64,000 nucleotides of DNA, taken from the NCBI RefSeq assembly GCF_020535405.1, contig NZ_CP085036.1, forward strand, positions 2,790,001-2,854,000, written 5' to 3'. The stretch is from Antiquaquibacter oligotrophicus (lineage in GTDB: Bacteria > Actinomycetota > Actinomycetes > Actinomycetales > Microbacteriaceae). Of the stretch, positions 29,894 through 38,985 are shown piece after piece. Position numbers and translations under genes: made by a program. Position 1 is the first letter of the stretch. Every line of letters starts with the position of its first letter. The notes beneath the pieces are model-generated. The model was not told where the DNA came from. It saw only the letters and a program-made list of their open reading frames with translations, and ran no database searches.

Positions 29894-30655
29894 CTCGGCG
29901 AGATTCTCTGGCGGTCGCACGGCGAGTGCTGCCGCGCCGAGGATTCCGGCGTTGTTGCGTTGGACCGCGGGAACGATCGGTGTCGACAGCTTCAGAAGGG
30001 GCAGAAACTCCTGGTAGCTCTTGGAGACACCGCCACCGACCACAAAAAGGTCCGGTGAAAAGAGACGCTCGAGGTGCGAGTAGTAACGCTGCAGGCGTTT
30101 AGCCCAGGACTTCCAACTGAGGCGGCCGCGCTCGCGCGCCGCGTTCGAGGCGCGCTTTTCGGCGTCGCGCCCGCCGATCATGAGGTGTCCGAGTTCGGAG
30201 TTGGGGATGAGCACGCCGTTGTAGATGAGCGCGCTCCCGATTCCCGTGCCGAGGGTCGTGAGCAGGACGAGACCGGGAACACCCTTCGCAGCGCCGTAGC
30301 GGACCTCGGCGAAGCCCGCGGCATCCGCATCATTCACGAAATGGATGTCGCGGCCGATGGCCTTCTCGAAGAGAGCCTCGGCCTCGAGCCCAATCCACGA
30401 GTGCGAGACGTTCGCGGCCGACATCGTGCGTCCGTTTTTGACAATCGCGGGGAAACACACACCGACGGGGACGTCGTCGTCCAGGCCGCCCAGCTGCTCG
30501 ATGAGCTTCACCACGGTGGCGACAATATCGTCGGGTTCACCGCCGGGAGGAGTGGCGAGCTTAACGCGCTCACTCACGAGTTCGCCGGTGTCGATGTCGA
30601 CAATCGCAGCCTTGATTCCCGTTCCGCCAATATCGACGCCGAGTGCGGTGGTCAT
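29876..30655 (-). CDS. ppgK: Polyphosphate glucokinase
   Basis: This 259-residue ROK-type sugar kinase phosphorylates glucose with polyphosphate or ATP. Signature blocks are ALGVDIGGTGIKAAIVD (phosphate binding), FVNDADAAGFAE (catalytic Asp) and LTTLGTGIGSALIYNG. The downstream sequence RLSWKSWAKRLQRYYSHLERLFSPDLFVVGGGVSK is diagnostic of PpgK. It lies 9 bases after map on the same strand, suggesting one transcript. The 3' end overlaps the convergent methyltransferase gene. Confidence 0.94.
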   Translation of the reverse strand: MTTALGVDIGGTGIKAAIVDIDTGELVSERVKLATPPGGEPDDIVATVVKLIEQLGGLDDDVPVGVCFPAIVKNGRTMSAANVSHSWIGLEAEALFEKAIGRDIHFVNDADAAGFAEVRYGAAKGVPGLVLLTTLGTGIGSALIYNGVLIPNSELGHLMIGGRDAEKRASNAARERGRLSWKSWAKRLQRYYSHLERLFSPDLFVVGGGVSKSYQEFLPLLKLSTPIVPAVQRNNAGILGAAALAVRPPENLAESSQSR

Positions 30656-30664
30656 GGGTGCTCC

Positions 30665-31549
30665 TTAGGGGAGGGTGAGGATGTCTGCGCCGCGCTCCGT
30701 GACGACGAGGGTGTGCTCGAACTGGGCCGTGATGGATTTGTCGCGGGTGGTCACGGTCCAATCGTCCGGCCACAGGTCCCACGCGATGGTGCCCGGCGAG
30801 TCTGGGGTGCCCATGGTGAGCATCGGCTCGATGGTGAAGACCATGCCGACTTCCATCACTCGATCGAAGTCGGGGGCGGCGTCGTAGTGGGGCACGATGA
30901 GCCCGGAGTGGAAGGCCCTGCCCACTCCGTGTCCCGTGAAATCCCGGACGACACCGTAGCCAAATCGTCGCGCGTAGGACTCGATGGCGCGCCCGATGAC
31001 GTTGATCTGGCGCCCCGGGGCAACCGCCTTGATACCGCGATTGAGTGCTTCACGAGTGCGGTCGACGAGGTCGACGACCTCCGGTGCCCCCTCGCCGACG
31101 ATGAAGGTCTTGCTCAAATCGCCGTGAACACCGTTCTTGTACGCGGTGATGTCGATGTTGATGAGGTCACCCTCGACAAGCACGGTGTCGTCGGGGATGC
31201 CGTGACACACGACCTCGTTGATGCTCGTGCACACCGCCTTGGGAAACCCGCGATAGCCGACCGTCGACGGGTATGCGCCCTCGCCAATGATGTATTCGTG
31301 AGCGATGACGTCGAGTTGGTCCGTGCGAACCCCAGGCGTGATGGCCTCGCCGACGAGCTCTACGGCGCGGGCGGCAATACGACCGGACTCCCGAATGAGT
31401 TCGATTTCCTCCGAGGAGTACACGTCGTTACCGTCATACGGGGCCGGGGCCGAGCGGCCGACGTATTCGGGCCGCACGATGGAATCTGGCACGGCACGAC
31501 GAGGGGAAACCGACCCCGCAACCAAATGTCCTTGTGCATCGCGGGGCAT
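30665..31549 (-). CDS. map: Methionine aminopeptidase, type I
   Basis: This 294-residue enzyme removes the initiator Met from nascent proteins. The five metal ligands are D133, D144, H207, E241 and E278 (NIDITAYKNGVHGD, GHGVGRAFH, FTIEPM, QFEHT), and substrate His H116 lies in CHGIPDD. An N-terminal extension of about 40 residues with Pro-rich YVGRSAPAPY is typical of actinobacterial Map with an SH3-binding-like leader. ATG 31549 is a plausible start. It is divergent from the small gene at 31619, with which it shares a short promoter region. Confidence 0.95.
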   Translation of the reverse strand: MPRDAQGHLVAGSVSPRRAVPDSIVRPEYVGRSAPAPYDGNDVYSSEEIELIRESGRIAARAVELVGEAITPGVRTDQLDVIAHEYIIGEGAYPSTVGYRGFPKAVCTSINEVVCHGIPDDTVLVEGDLINIDITAYKNGVHGDLSKTFIVGEGAPEVVDLVDRTREALNRGIKAVAPGRQINVIGRAIESYARRFGYGVVRDFTGHGVGRAFHSGLIVPHYDAAPDFDRVMEVGMVFTIEPMLTMGTPDSPGTIAWDLWPDDWTVTTRDKSITAQFEHTLVVTERGADILTLP

Positions 31550-31618
31550 GGGGCAATCTTACCGAGTGGCACACCGCCGCATGTCCTAGTCTGGGCACAC
31601 ACGAGCAGGGAGGCGCAC

Positions 31619-31789
31619 ATGGCCGATTGGTGGTACAACCACGTGACTGGCGAGGTCGAGGAGGGTCCGCAGTCCCTCGGAAGTGAGCGCGATGGCCCGT
31701 TCGCGACACGCGAGGAAGCCGCGCGTGCGCCGGAGATCATCGCCGAGCGTGCCCGAAAGTGGGCGGCAGAGGACGCGGCAGAGTCCTGA
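31619..31789 (+). CDS. Small SPOR-like conserved protein, 56 residues
   Basis: This short protein begins MADWWYNHVTGEVEEGPQSLG and continues DGPFATREEAARAPEIIAERARKW. It matches a small actinobacterial family often annotated as SPOR-domain or methionine aminopeptidase-associated, with a W-x-YN-x-x-TGEVE head and a DGP(F/Y)-x-TREEA core. A strong GGGAGG ribosome site lies 5 bases before the ATG. It is divergent from map, consistent with that association. The function is unknown; it is soluble. Confidence 0.75.
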   Translation: MADWWYNHVTGEVEEGPQSLGSERDGPFATREEAARAPEIIAERARKWAAEDAAES

Positions 31790-31931
31790 GCCGTCGCGGA
31801 GTCACTCCCTGACGAACTGATGCCTCTGGCGGCCGGAACCGGACACAGTGTCGCGGCTTCGAGCACCACGCCTTTCCCACCCTGCGTCGCGGATAACGTG
31901 GCACACACAGGGCAACGAGTGGGGTGGTGTC

Positions 31932-32654
31932 GTGCGGCATAACGAACGAGTGATCGTGGTCACCGGCGGTGGATCGGGCATTGGTGCGGCAACCGTGCGG
32001 AGGCTTTCGCAGGAGGGTGCCGTTGTAATGTCCCTCGACCTCGACGAAACGCGAGCGGCGGCATCCGAACCGGCCCTGGCCCTCGCGTGCGATGTCACTG
32101 ACGAAGCGAGTGTGATCGCGGCGCTGGACGCCACGATCGAGCGCCTCGGCCGCCTCGACGGTGCGGTCATGAACGCGGGAATCGCCCTCGAGATACCCCT
32201 CGTCGAGACGAGCATCGAGCAGTGGAATCGAGTTATCGGTGTCAACCTCACCGGCGCTTTCCTGGTCGCCAAGCACGCCGTGTCGCGGATGTCGGGCGGC
32301 GGCGCGCTGGTCTTTCACGCGTCGATGTCGGGGCTTGTCGCGACAGCCGACGAGCCGGCGTACTGCGCCAGCAAGGCGGGTGTGATCGGTCTGTCGAGGG
32401 CCATCGCCGTGGATTACGCGAAGGCGGGCATCCGGTCCAATGCGGTGTGCCCGGGAGTCGTCGACACTCCCATGACACGTGAGCAGTTTGCGCCCCATCC
32501 CGAGTTTCGCGATGCCGTGGAGCAGATGCATCCGGCGGGTCGCTTCGCGCGACCGGAGGAGATTGCGGCAGCGACCGCCTATCTGCTCTCCGACGACGCG
32601 AGTTTCGTGACGGGGACCGAACTCATAGTCGACGGCGGCTACACCGCGCGCTGA
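31932..32654 (+). CDS. Short-chain dehydrogenase/reductase
   Basis: This 240-residue classical SDR has cofactor motif TGGGSGIG (residues 12-19), MNAGIA for the NNAG position, the catalytic Ser in HASMSGLVA and Tyr/Lys in YCASK. A C-terminal PAGRFARPEEIAAATAYLLSDDASFVTG is typical of NAD(P)-dependent alcohol or sugar dehydrogenases. The substrate is unknown. GTG 31932 is the likely start; upstream in-frame codons lack support. The 3' end overlaps the convergent amidase gene at the end of the large operon by 16 bases. It may or may not belong functionally with that operon. Confidence 0.88.
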   Translation: MRHNERVIVVTGGGSGIGAATVRRLSQEGAVVMSLDLDETRAAASEPALALACDVTDEASVIAALDATIERLGRLDGAVMNAGIALEIPLVETSIEQWNRVIGVNLTGAFLVAKHAVSRMSGGGALVFHASMSGLVATADEPAYCASKAGVIGLSRAIAVDYAKAGIRSNAVCPGVVDTPMTREQFAPHPEFRDAVEQMHPAGRFARPEEIAAATAYLLSDDASFVTGTELIVDGGYTAR

Positions 32655-34324
32655 GCGAGGTACTCCGGCCAGCTCCCGAACTCGGTGATCTCGCGGGCTC
32701 CCTCGAGCGCGTCCACTGTGCACGAGAAACCGATCACCGACTCGCCGTCGGAGAGCGTGATGGCCCCGAGCGTCATGGGGGCTGGCAACGCGGAAAGGAA
32801 TCGGGTGAGGCCAACGGGCGATATTCGCCACACCTCGCCCGCGATACTCGCCCCCAGATCTCGCCGCGGAACCAGTCCCGGCTTGGGCGGGGTGGTGTCG
32901 AGGGCAAACAGCGAGTAGCTCGGAGCCGTCTGGACGCTCCGGACGAACCGGGCACCAAGTTCGCGCAACTGTCCGTTGAGCGGTTGACCGGTGAGGTGCG
33001 CACCGAACACGGCAAGATCGACCCCCTCGCCATCGAAACCAGACGGACGATCGACGCCCAGCACACGCGCGGCGAGATCCGCAGCGACGCGATCCTCACC
33101 GGCGCGCGTCACCACCGTCGTACCGAATCCTCGAGACGACGCATCGACGTGGGGGACCGCAATCGCAGCGAGATCGAGGAGATTAACGAAGTTCGTGAAG
33201 GTGCCGAGCCACGAGTTGACGCCGATTGGATCAGCAGCGACCTCAGCGAGCGTCGGATGCCCGGGGGCGGTCGGTATCACGAGCCCGTCGAGCCCGTCGA
33301 GCAGCACCGACGCTGTGGTGCGAGCGTCATCGAGCTTGGCTCGGTCGGCAACGTAGCGCCAGGCGGGCACGGGTTCGGCGGCGCGAACGATCGAGGCGAC
33401 CGTGGGGTCGAGGCCCGCGTGGTCGGACATGAACTCGCCAGCGGCGGCGAAGCGACCGGCGACTATGGCGCCCTCGTACAGCAAACGAGCGGAGTTGAGG
33501 AGGGGAGTGATGTCGAGTGGTCTCAATTCGGCGACAGCAGACCAGTGCTCGATCGCTTCGCGCCATGCAGCGCGGGCTTCGTTGTCGAGGCTCGCGAGGT
33601 TTGCCTCGAGCGGAACGGCGAGAGTCGGGTGTTCGGGGGCGGCGAGCCGGGCATCCACGGGCCACTCACGGGCGAGACCGTCGTGCCCGTCGGGTCCGTA
33701 CATGATCTGGCTGGCGAGGGTCGCGACCTCCAGTTCGCGTGCGAAGACGGTGATGGTGTCGAAAGGGCGACAGGCGTCTCGCATACCCGTGACGGGAACT
33801 AAGCCCAGTGATGGTTTGATCCCGACGATGCGATTCAACGCGGCAGGGATACGACCGGAGCCCGCGGTGTCGGTGCCGAGCGCAAAATCGACCATGCCAA
33901 GCGCCACCGCAACCGCAGATCCCGAGCTGGATCCACCCGAAATCCGTTCCGGCCACCAGGCGTTACGAACGGCACCGTAGGGGCTTCGCGTTCCGACCAG
34001 CCCGGTTGCAAACTGGTCGAGATTGGTTTTGCCGATGACGATGGCACCAGCGGCTCGCAATCGCGCTACCGCCGTTGCATCCTGTTCCGCGATGTCGCCT
34101 CGGCGGCTCAGCGGCAGGCCGAGTGTTGTGGGAAGACCCGCGACGTCGATGTTGTCCTTCACCGCAAAAACCATGCCGCGGAGCGGAGCATGGGCGGCCG
34201 CGTCCACCTCCGCTGCCTCGGCGATGACCTCGGCCTCAGGTCGAAGCGAGATCCAGATCTCCGGCCGGTCGGCAGCCTCGATGGCCGCGAACGCTCGGAC
34301 GACGGCGGATGTGCTGAGAGTCAC
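32639..34324 (-). CDS. Allophanate hydrolase-like amidase (AtzF type)
   Basis: This 561-residue amidase-signature enzyme keeps the Ser-cisSer-Lys catalytic set: Lys in MVFAVKDNIDVAG, SGGSSSGSAVAV and LGTDTAGSGRIPAA. The extra C-terminal domain (about 440-561, with LAVFGAHLTGQPLNGQL and a YSLFAL block) is the one found in allophanate hydrolases AtzF/DUR1. Allophanate hydrolases split N-carboxyurea to ammonia and CO2. It is the last gene of the fifteen-gene operon, and its GTG overlaps the regulator stop by 4 bases. No urea carboxylase or biuret hydrolase is nearby, so the true substrate could be another carbamoyl amide. Confidence 0.85.
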   Translation of the reverse strand: MTLSTSAVVRAFAAIEAADRPEIWISLRPEAEVIAEAAEVDAAAHAPLRGMVFAVKDNIDVAGLPTTLGLPLSRRGDIAEQDATAVARLRAAGAIVIGKTNLDQFATGLVGTRSPYGAVRNAWWPERISGGSSSGSAVAVALGMVDFALGTDTAGSGRIPAALNRIVGIKPSLGLVPVTGMRDACRPFDTITVFARELEVATLASQIMYGPDGHDGLAREWPVDARLAAPEHPTLAVPLEANLASLDNEARAAWREAIEHWSAVAELRPLDITPLLNSARLLYEGAIVAGRFAAAGEFMSDHAGLDPTVASIVRAAEPVPAWRYVADRAKLDDARTTASVLLDGLDGLVIPTAPGHPTLAEVAADPIGVNSWLGTFTNFVNLLDLAAIAVPHVDASSRGFGTTVVTRAGEDRVAADLAARVLGVDRPSGFDGEGVDLAVFGAHLTGQPLNGQLRELGARFVRSVQTAPSYSLFALDTTPPKPGLVPRRDLGASIAGEVWRISPVGLTRFLSALPAPMTLGAITLSDGESVIGFSCTVDALEGAREITEFGSWPEYLAQRAV

Positions 34325-36030
34325 GACCCCGCTCGCTTCTGAGATCGCGCGCGGTCCTGCTGAGTGCCGATTACGAGGAGAGCTACCTGCAGGTCGAGAC
34401 AGGTCGCTTCATCGTCCAGGTCGACACCGAGAACGTCTCCGATGAGGCGCAGGCGCTCGTGCATCCACGGTCGTGACACAAACGCGTTGCGGGCAGCGAC
34501 TGCTTTGTTACGCCCGGCATCGAGAAAGTGACGAAGGAGTGGCACCAGGGTGGTGCGGTGTTCGAGATCGTAGGCAACCAGAGCGCCAACCGTCCGTTCC
34601 GCGAACTGGATGACTCGAGGGTCGTCGCGCAGCGTGTGGATCAGTCCCCGAAGGCCCAGATCGCTCGCGGTGACGACGGGCTCGGACCATCCCATGCTGG
34701 CGGCGGTTCCCGCCGTCTCGATGGCCTCGAGAAGTGCGGTTCGTGCCGCAGCGGCACCGCGTCCGCCGCCGCCGCACGCGGCGATGACGGTGATACCCGC
34801 CTTGTCGAGACGTTCGACGATCCTGGCCGCTTCGTCAATGTCGGAGATACCTCCGGGAACGGTGGTGACCATGCCCACCGTGAAATCGTCGACGGGCGCG
34901 ACGAGAGAGGAACGACCGCGGTCGGCGCCAGCATCGGAGATGGCGGATGCAATCGCGCGAAGCGCGCGCTGTCGATCACGGGGATCCTGAGACGACGAGT
35001 CCCGTGAACGGAACGCAAAGGCGGCGAGTCGACTGCGTCTGAAGGACACCCCGAGCGCCTGGGCCTGCTCTTCGAGCTCACCGGGGTCACCGTCCCCCGA
35101 CAGCAGGTGAGCGAGCACGCTGCTGTGAGTGGTGAGATCGAGAAGGTGCGACTCGCGGTCGACCAGGCGACCGATGGCGAGGGTAGAGGCCGCCTGCTCG
35201 ACGAGCATGATGAGACTGCGGGGCACGGTCATCGTGGGGTCGAGTGTGGCATCGAGGTCACGCGCCCCTGCGGACGGCGCCATGAGGACGAGGCGACCCC
35301 AGTCGTTTCCGCGGGCCCCCACTGTTGTCTGCAACCATCCGCTCAGCGGGTCGTAGTAGGTGCGAACCGGGCGGTGCGGCTGCCCATTGTGTTCGGCCCA
35401 CTCCGCGAGCACGTCACCCGCGGCCCGCTCGGCTGGGTCGAACGCGAGGATCTGGCGCGAACGGTTCTCGAGAACCACCGCGAAGCCCGAGAGCTTGGCG
35501 ACCTGGCGCAGGACGAGTTCAGGCTTGCTGCCCTGCACGGCGAGAGCACTGAAGATCATGTGGATGCTCTCGGAGGCTTGAAGGTCTCGAATCTGTACGT
35601 CGATGAGGGATGCGTGCACCTCCTCCGTCACGTCGATGAACGCAATTTTGCGCCGGAGGGCGATGAGCGGGAGCCCGCGGCTTTCGGCAGCCTCAACGAG
35701 TGCCGTGGGAAGGCGATCGGGGTAGCGCGGCCCGAGACCGATGACGAGGGCGGCGGCTCCGGCTTCGACGAGCCGGTCGACATACGCTGTGAGCTCTGCC
35801 GCGTCATCCGGAAACACGATGCCCATGGTCAGGAGCATTTCGCCACCGTGGAGCAGACCCGCGATGTTGACGATCTCGCTCATGTGCACCCAACGCACGC
35901 GGCGATCGAGTCCGGCCGCTCCGGCAACAACGACGGGATCACCGCGAACGATGGTCGGGAACTCCAGGGTCTGCGCAACCGTTGGCAGCTCATTCTGCGA
36001 ACGACCGTACTGGGGGAGTCGAATCACCAT
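34321..36030 (-). CDS. PucR-family transcriptional regulator of the catabolic operon
   Basis: This 569-residue regulator has an N-terminal PucR sensor domain (about 15-130, FPTIVRGDPVVVAGAAGLDRR onward to IDVTEEVHASLID). A central region of about 200 residues follows, then a C-terminal PucR HTH (LVPLLRHFLDAGRNKAVAA...MHERLRLIGDVLG). PucR proteins typically activate purine, ureide, proline or fatty acid genes in response to a pathway metabolite. Embedded in the operon (ATG overlaps the peptidase stop by 7 bases), it would autoregulate. The context points to nitrogen-compound degradation. Confidence 0.9.
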   Translation of the reverse strand: MVIRLPQYGRSQNELPTVAQTLEFPTIVRGDPVVVAGAAGLDRRVRWVHMSEIVNIAGLLHGGEMLLTMGIVFPDDAAELTAYVDRLVEAGAAALVIGLGPRYPDRLPTALVEAAESRGLPLIALRRKIAFIDVTEEVHASLIDVQIRDLQASESIHMIFSALAVQGSKPELVLRQVAKLSGFAVVLENRSRQILAFDPAERAAGDVLAEWAEHNGQPHRPVRTYYDPLSGWLQTTVGARGNDWGRLVLMAPSAGARDLDATLDPTMTVPRSLIMLVEQAASTLAIGRLVDRESHLLDLTTHSSVLAHLLSGDGDPGELEEQAQALGVSFRRSRLAAFAFRSRDSSSQDPRDRQRALRAIASAISDAGADRGRSSLVAPVDDFTVGMVTTVPGGISDIDEAARIVERLDKAGITVIAACGGGGRGAAAARTALLEAIETAGTAASMGWSEPVVTASDLGLRGLIHTLRDDPRVIQFAERTVGALVAYDLEHRTTLVPLLRHFLDAGRNKAVAARNAFVSRPWMHERLRLIGDVLGVDLDDEATCLDLQVALLVIGTQQDRARSQKRAGS

Positions 36031-37187
36031 GTTCGCACCATCTCCCAGAGCAGCTTCGAACCGAGTTCGAGGTCGGAAACGGGCACGAATTCGTCGGCGG
36101 TGTGGGCCTGGTCGGTCGCGCCGGGCCCGAGGACAGTACTCGACTCGGATCCGGTGAGTGCGGCGATCATGGCGGAATCCGTATACGCCTCGTGACCGTC
36201 GGCACCGCCCACCTCGGGCTCCCGTCCCGCGACGGCGAGGTACGACGAGCGCAGAGAACGAACGATTTTGGAGTCGTCGGATGCCCGCACCGGCGGTCGT
36301 CTCGCCCCGAGTGCTTCGACCTCGAAGGACGCGTCCTCGTAGCGTCGGATGACGTCGGTCGCGACGCGCTCGACCATGGTCACGGCGTCCTCCGGTACGA
36401 GCGGCGGCACGATACGCAGGTCGAGCTCGGCCGTGCACAGCGCCGGCACAACGTTGGTTGAGACGCCGCCCGTGATGACACCCGTCGTGAAGCGCGGGCG
36501 TCCGAGGATGTCGTCGTCGAACGGCAGGGCCGCGAAGGCCGACTCGAGCTCGACGACGATGTGGGCCATGATGTGCGCGGCGTTGGTGCCGAGATGCGCG
36601 CGACCGGCGTGCGCCATCTTCCCGGTGACCGTCAGGGTGAGCCAGCGCAGACCCATCTGCGAGATCCGCAAGCGCATGCCGGAAGGCTCCGGGGCGAGGA
36701 TCTGGTCGTCGGGGCGCAGGAGCCCGTCCTCCACGAGCTGGTAGGCGCCGAGCATCCCGGGGGCCTCCTCGTCGACGGTGTAGAAGCACACAACGTCGGC
36801 TGGCGGCACGGTGCCCGTCGAGATGAGGGCGTCGAGCAGGCCGAGCGTGAGGGCGAGTCCCGCCTTCATATCGCACGCACCGCGACCGTAAAGCAGGCCG
36901 TCAGTAATCTCCCCGCCGAGGGGGTCACGGGTCCAGCCGGAGCCGATCGGCACGGTATCCATGTGCGAGACGAGAACGAGGCGAGGCGCGGCGCGGTCGG
37001 CTCCCGGGATGACCACACTCAGGTTGTCGCGGCCGGGCTGCACCTCGTGCCGCGCCACATCCAGCCCCATGCCGGTCAGCCGCTGCTCGAGCCACTCGGC
37101 CACGTCGGCCTCGAGCACCCCCGGATTGGTGCTCTCGATGCCGATGAGCTTTTGTGTATCGGCGATGACGGTGTCGACGTTGATCAT
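36024..37187 (-). CDS. M20-family metallopeptidase (ArgE/DapE type)
   Basis: This 387-residue dizinc hydrolase has LVSHMDTVPIG (His and Asp ligands), RGACDMKAG (bridging Asp), TVDEEAPG (catalytic and metal Glu), LAPEPSGM and a dimerisation domain after about residue 180. ArgE/DapE enzymes remove acyl groups from amino acids; relatives split carbamoyl or dipeptide bonds. The last metal ligand region GPGATDQAHTADEFV is intact. ATG 37187 has a perfect AGGAGGA site; the frame beyond is shadow of the SDR gene. In this operon it probably hydrolyses an N-acyl or N-carbamoyl intermediate. Confidence 0.9.
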   Translation of the reverse strand: MINVDTVIADTQKLIGIESTNPGVLEADVAEWLEQRLTGMGLDVARHEVQPGRDNLSVVIPGADRAAPRLVLVSHMDTVPIGSGWTRDPLGGEITDGLLYGRGACDMKAGLALTLGLLDALISTGTVPPADVVCFYTVDEEAPGMLGAYQLVEDGLLRPDDQILAPEPSGMRLRISQMGLRWLTLTVTGKMAHAGRAHLGTNAAHIMAHIVVELESAFAALPFDDDILGRPRFTTGVITGGVSTNVVPALCTAELDLRIVPPLVPEDAVTMVERVATDVIRRYEDASFEVEALGARRPPVRASDDSKIVRSLRSSYLAVAGREPEVGGADGHEAYTDSAMIAALTGSESSTVLGPGATDQAHTADEFVPVSDLELGSKLLWEMVRTW

Positions 37188-37198
37188 GCTGTGTCCTC

Positions 37199-37951
37199 CT
37201 AGTTGGGCGGTCCGTCGATGACGACCGACTGCCCGCTCATGCCGGTGGATGCGGCGCTCGCGAGGAACGCGACAACCTGGGCCACCTCGCGGATGTCGAT
37301 GAGGCGGTTGAACGCGTTCGATCCCGCGAAGAGCGCGAGCGTCTCCTCGGTCGTGACGCCGTTGCGCTCGGCGACCTGGGCCGCGAGCGTGCGCAGCATG
37401 GGGGAGTCGATGTTGCCCGGGCACACAGCGTTGGCGCGGGCGCCAAAGCGCGCGATCTCCGACGCGTGGCACTGCATGAAGCCGATGAGGCCGAACTTGC
37501 TCGACGCGTAGACGCTCGCGCCGCCCTCGCCCACGAGGCCCGCGGTGGAGGAGAAGTAGACGATGCTGCACTCGCGCGGGTCGGCCTCGAGGTTCAGGGA
37601 TGCGGCCTGGCCGAAGTACGCGGCGCCCCGGAGGTTCACGTTCATGACGCGGTCCCACGCGTCCCAGTCGGTTGTCGCGACGGGGCCCGTGTAGTTGGTG
37701 CCGGCGGCGAAAACGAGGGCGTCATAGCGTCCGACGGAGGCGGCAGGGCCAAGCGCGGCGAGCACGTTCTCGCGGTCTGTGACGTCGATCGTGAGCCCTG
37801 CGTGACCGGTACCGGGGAGGGCATCCACGATCGTCGACGGATCGGCAAAGTCGGCGACGGTCACGCGCATGCCCTGCTCGGCGAGCACGGCCGCGACGAC
37901 GGAGCCGATCGCTCCCGCGCCACCAACGACGACCACGTGTCGGGGGCTCAT
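37199..37951 (-). CDS. Short-chain dehydrogenase/reductase of the operon
   Basis: This 250-residue SDR has an unusual cofactor loop VVVGGAGAIGSVVA. The acidic Asp in VTVADFAD suggests NAD use. FAAGTNY stands where most have NNAG, Ser is in YFSSTAGLVG and Tyr/Lys in YASSKFG. The C-terminus TGMSGQSVVIDGPPN is normal. The ATG overlaps the preceding E1 beta stop by 4 bases, and the peptidase follows after 11 bases. Next to acetoin-dehydrogenase-type E1 genes it could oxidise a hydroxy intermediate to the oxo or acyloin substrate of E1. Confidence 0.9.
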   Translation of the reverse strand: MSPRHVVVVGGAGAIGSVVAAVLAEQGMRVTVADFADPSTIVDALPGTGHAGLTIDVTDRENVLAALGPAASVGRYDALVFAAGTNYTGPVATTDWDAWDRVMNVNLRGAAYFGQAASLNLEADPRECSIVYFSSTAGLVGEGGASVYASSKFGLIGFMQCHASEIARFGARANAVCPGNIDSPMLRTLAAQVAERNGVTTEETLALFAGSNAFNRLIDIREVAQVVAFLASAASTGMSGQSVVIDGPPN

Positions 37952-38985
37952 CGCTCGGCCCCCGCTCGCACGATCGCGTTCAGAATGGACTCGGTTCCTG
38001 GCACGATCTCTCTCTCCAGGCTCAGGGCCGCCGGCACCGGGATGCCCGGATTACCGTGTCGGCCGACATAATCGAGGGAGCCGAGACCGAAGCGCTCGAT
38101 CGCCCCCGTGATGAGCTCGCCGCTCAGTCCGTAGCCGAGGTAGTCCTCGTCGACAACGAGCAATGCGCGGGTCTTGGCGAGCGAGGTGCCGATCGTCTCC
38201 CAGTCGATCGGCACGATGCTGCGAAGGTCGATGACCTCGACGTCGACACCGGACAGGATCGCCGCATCCGCCGCCGTGAGCGCGTGCCGCACCGACCCGC
38301 TGAGCGTGACGAGCGTGAGGTCGCTGCCGGGGCGCACGACGGCCGCCTTGTCGAGGGGAACGTCGTAGGCCTCGCGCGGCACGTTCGCGCCGAACTCGAA
38401 GTCCTGCGCCCGCTCGAGCAGCAGGCCCTTGTGCTCGATGAAGACGACGGGGTCGTCGGATGCCACGGCCGCCGCCATCATCCCCTTGGAGTCGTAGGGG
38501 TTGCTGGGCGCCACCACCCGCAGTCCCGGAAGGTGCCCGAAGAGTCCCCAGAGTGTCTGCGAGTGTTGGGCCGCAGCCCCGATGCTGCCACCTGCAGTCT
38601 TGATGACGACGGGCATGTCGACCTTGCCGCCCGACATGTAGGGGATCTTCGCGACGGCGTTATAGACCTGCTCGAGGCACACGCCGATGAAGTCGACGAA
38701 CATGATCTCGATGACCGGGCGGTAGCCGTCCATCGCGAGGCCAACGGCCATGCCCGTGAACGCCATCTCCGAGATGGGGGTGTCGAGCACGCGCTCGGGG
38801 CCGAACGCCTTGAGGAGCCCGCGGGTCGAGCCGAAGACACCGCCTTGGGTTGCCACATCCTCGCCGATCACGACAACGCGGTCGTCGGCCTCCATGGCCA
38901 GGCGCAGACCCTCGGCGACGGCCTGCGAGATGTTGATGTTGCGCGGTGCGCTGGTCTCGTTCGTAGGGTTGGCTGTCATGGTCAT
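37948..38985 (-). CDS. 2-oxoacid/acetoin dehydrogenase E1 component, beta subunit
   Basis: This 345-residue protein has the transketolase pyrimidine-binding and C-terminal domains of E1 beta: RNINISQAVAEGLRLAMEAD, VIGEDVATQGGVFGSTRGL, DTPISEMAFTGMAVGLAM, SGGKVDMPVVIKT and AQHSQTLWGLFGHLPGLRVVAPS. This matches PdhB/BkdB/AcoB proteins. With the alpha subunit it forms a heterotetramer binding thiamine diphosphate at the interface. The ATG overlaps the alpha stop by 4 bases. No E2 lipoyl protein gene is in the operon, so the complex must borrow one (for example sucB at 59955) or work without it. Confidence 0.92.
   Translation of the reverse strand: MTMTANPTNETSAPRNINISQAVAEGLRLAMEADDRVVVIGEDVATQGGVFGSTRGLLKAFGPERVLDTPISEMAFTGMAVGLAMDGYRPVIEIMFVDFIGVCLEQVYNAVAKIPYMSGGKVDMPVVIKTAGGSIGAAAQHSQTLWGLFGHLPGLRVVAPSNPYDSKGMMAAAVASDDPVVFIEHKGLLLERAQDFEFGANVPREAYDVPLDKAAVVRPGSDLTLVTLSGSVRHALTAADAAILSGVDVEVIDLRSIVPIDWETIGTSLAKTRALLVVDEDYLGYGLSGELITGAIERFGLGSLDYVGRHGNPGIPVPAALSLEREIVPGTESILNAIVRAGAER

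Noticed and set aside
36030..36876. N-terminal 282-residue extension of the PucR regulator
   Set aside because: It is the Arg-rich shadow of the M20 peptidase gene; the PucR domain starts normally at 36030.
36024..37187. M20 protein as allantoate amidohydrolase (HpxK type)
   Set aside because: The N-terminus and metal motifs follow the ArgE/DapE pattern, not the allantoate/ureidopropionase subgroup.
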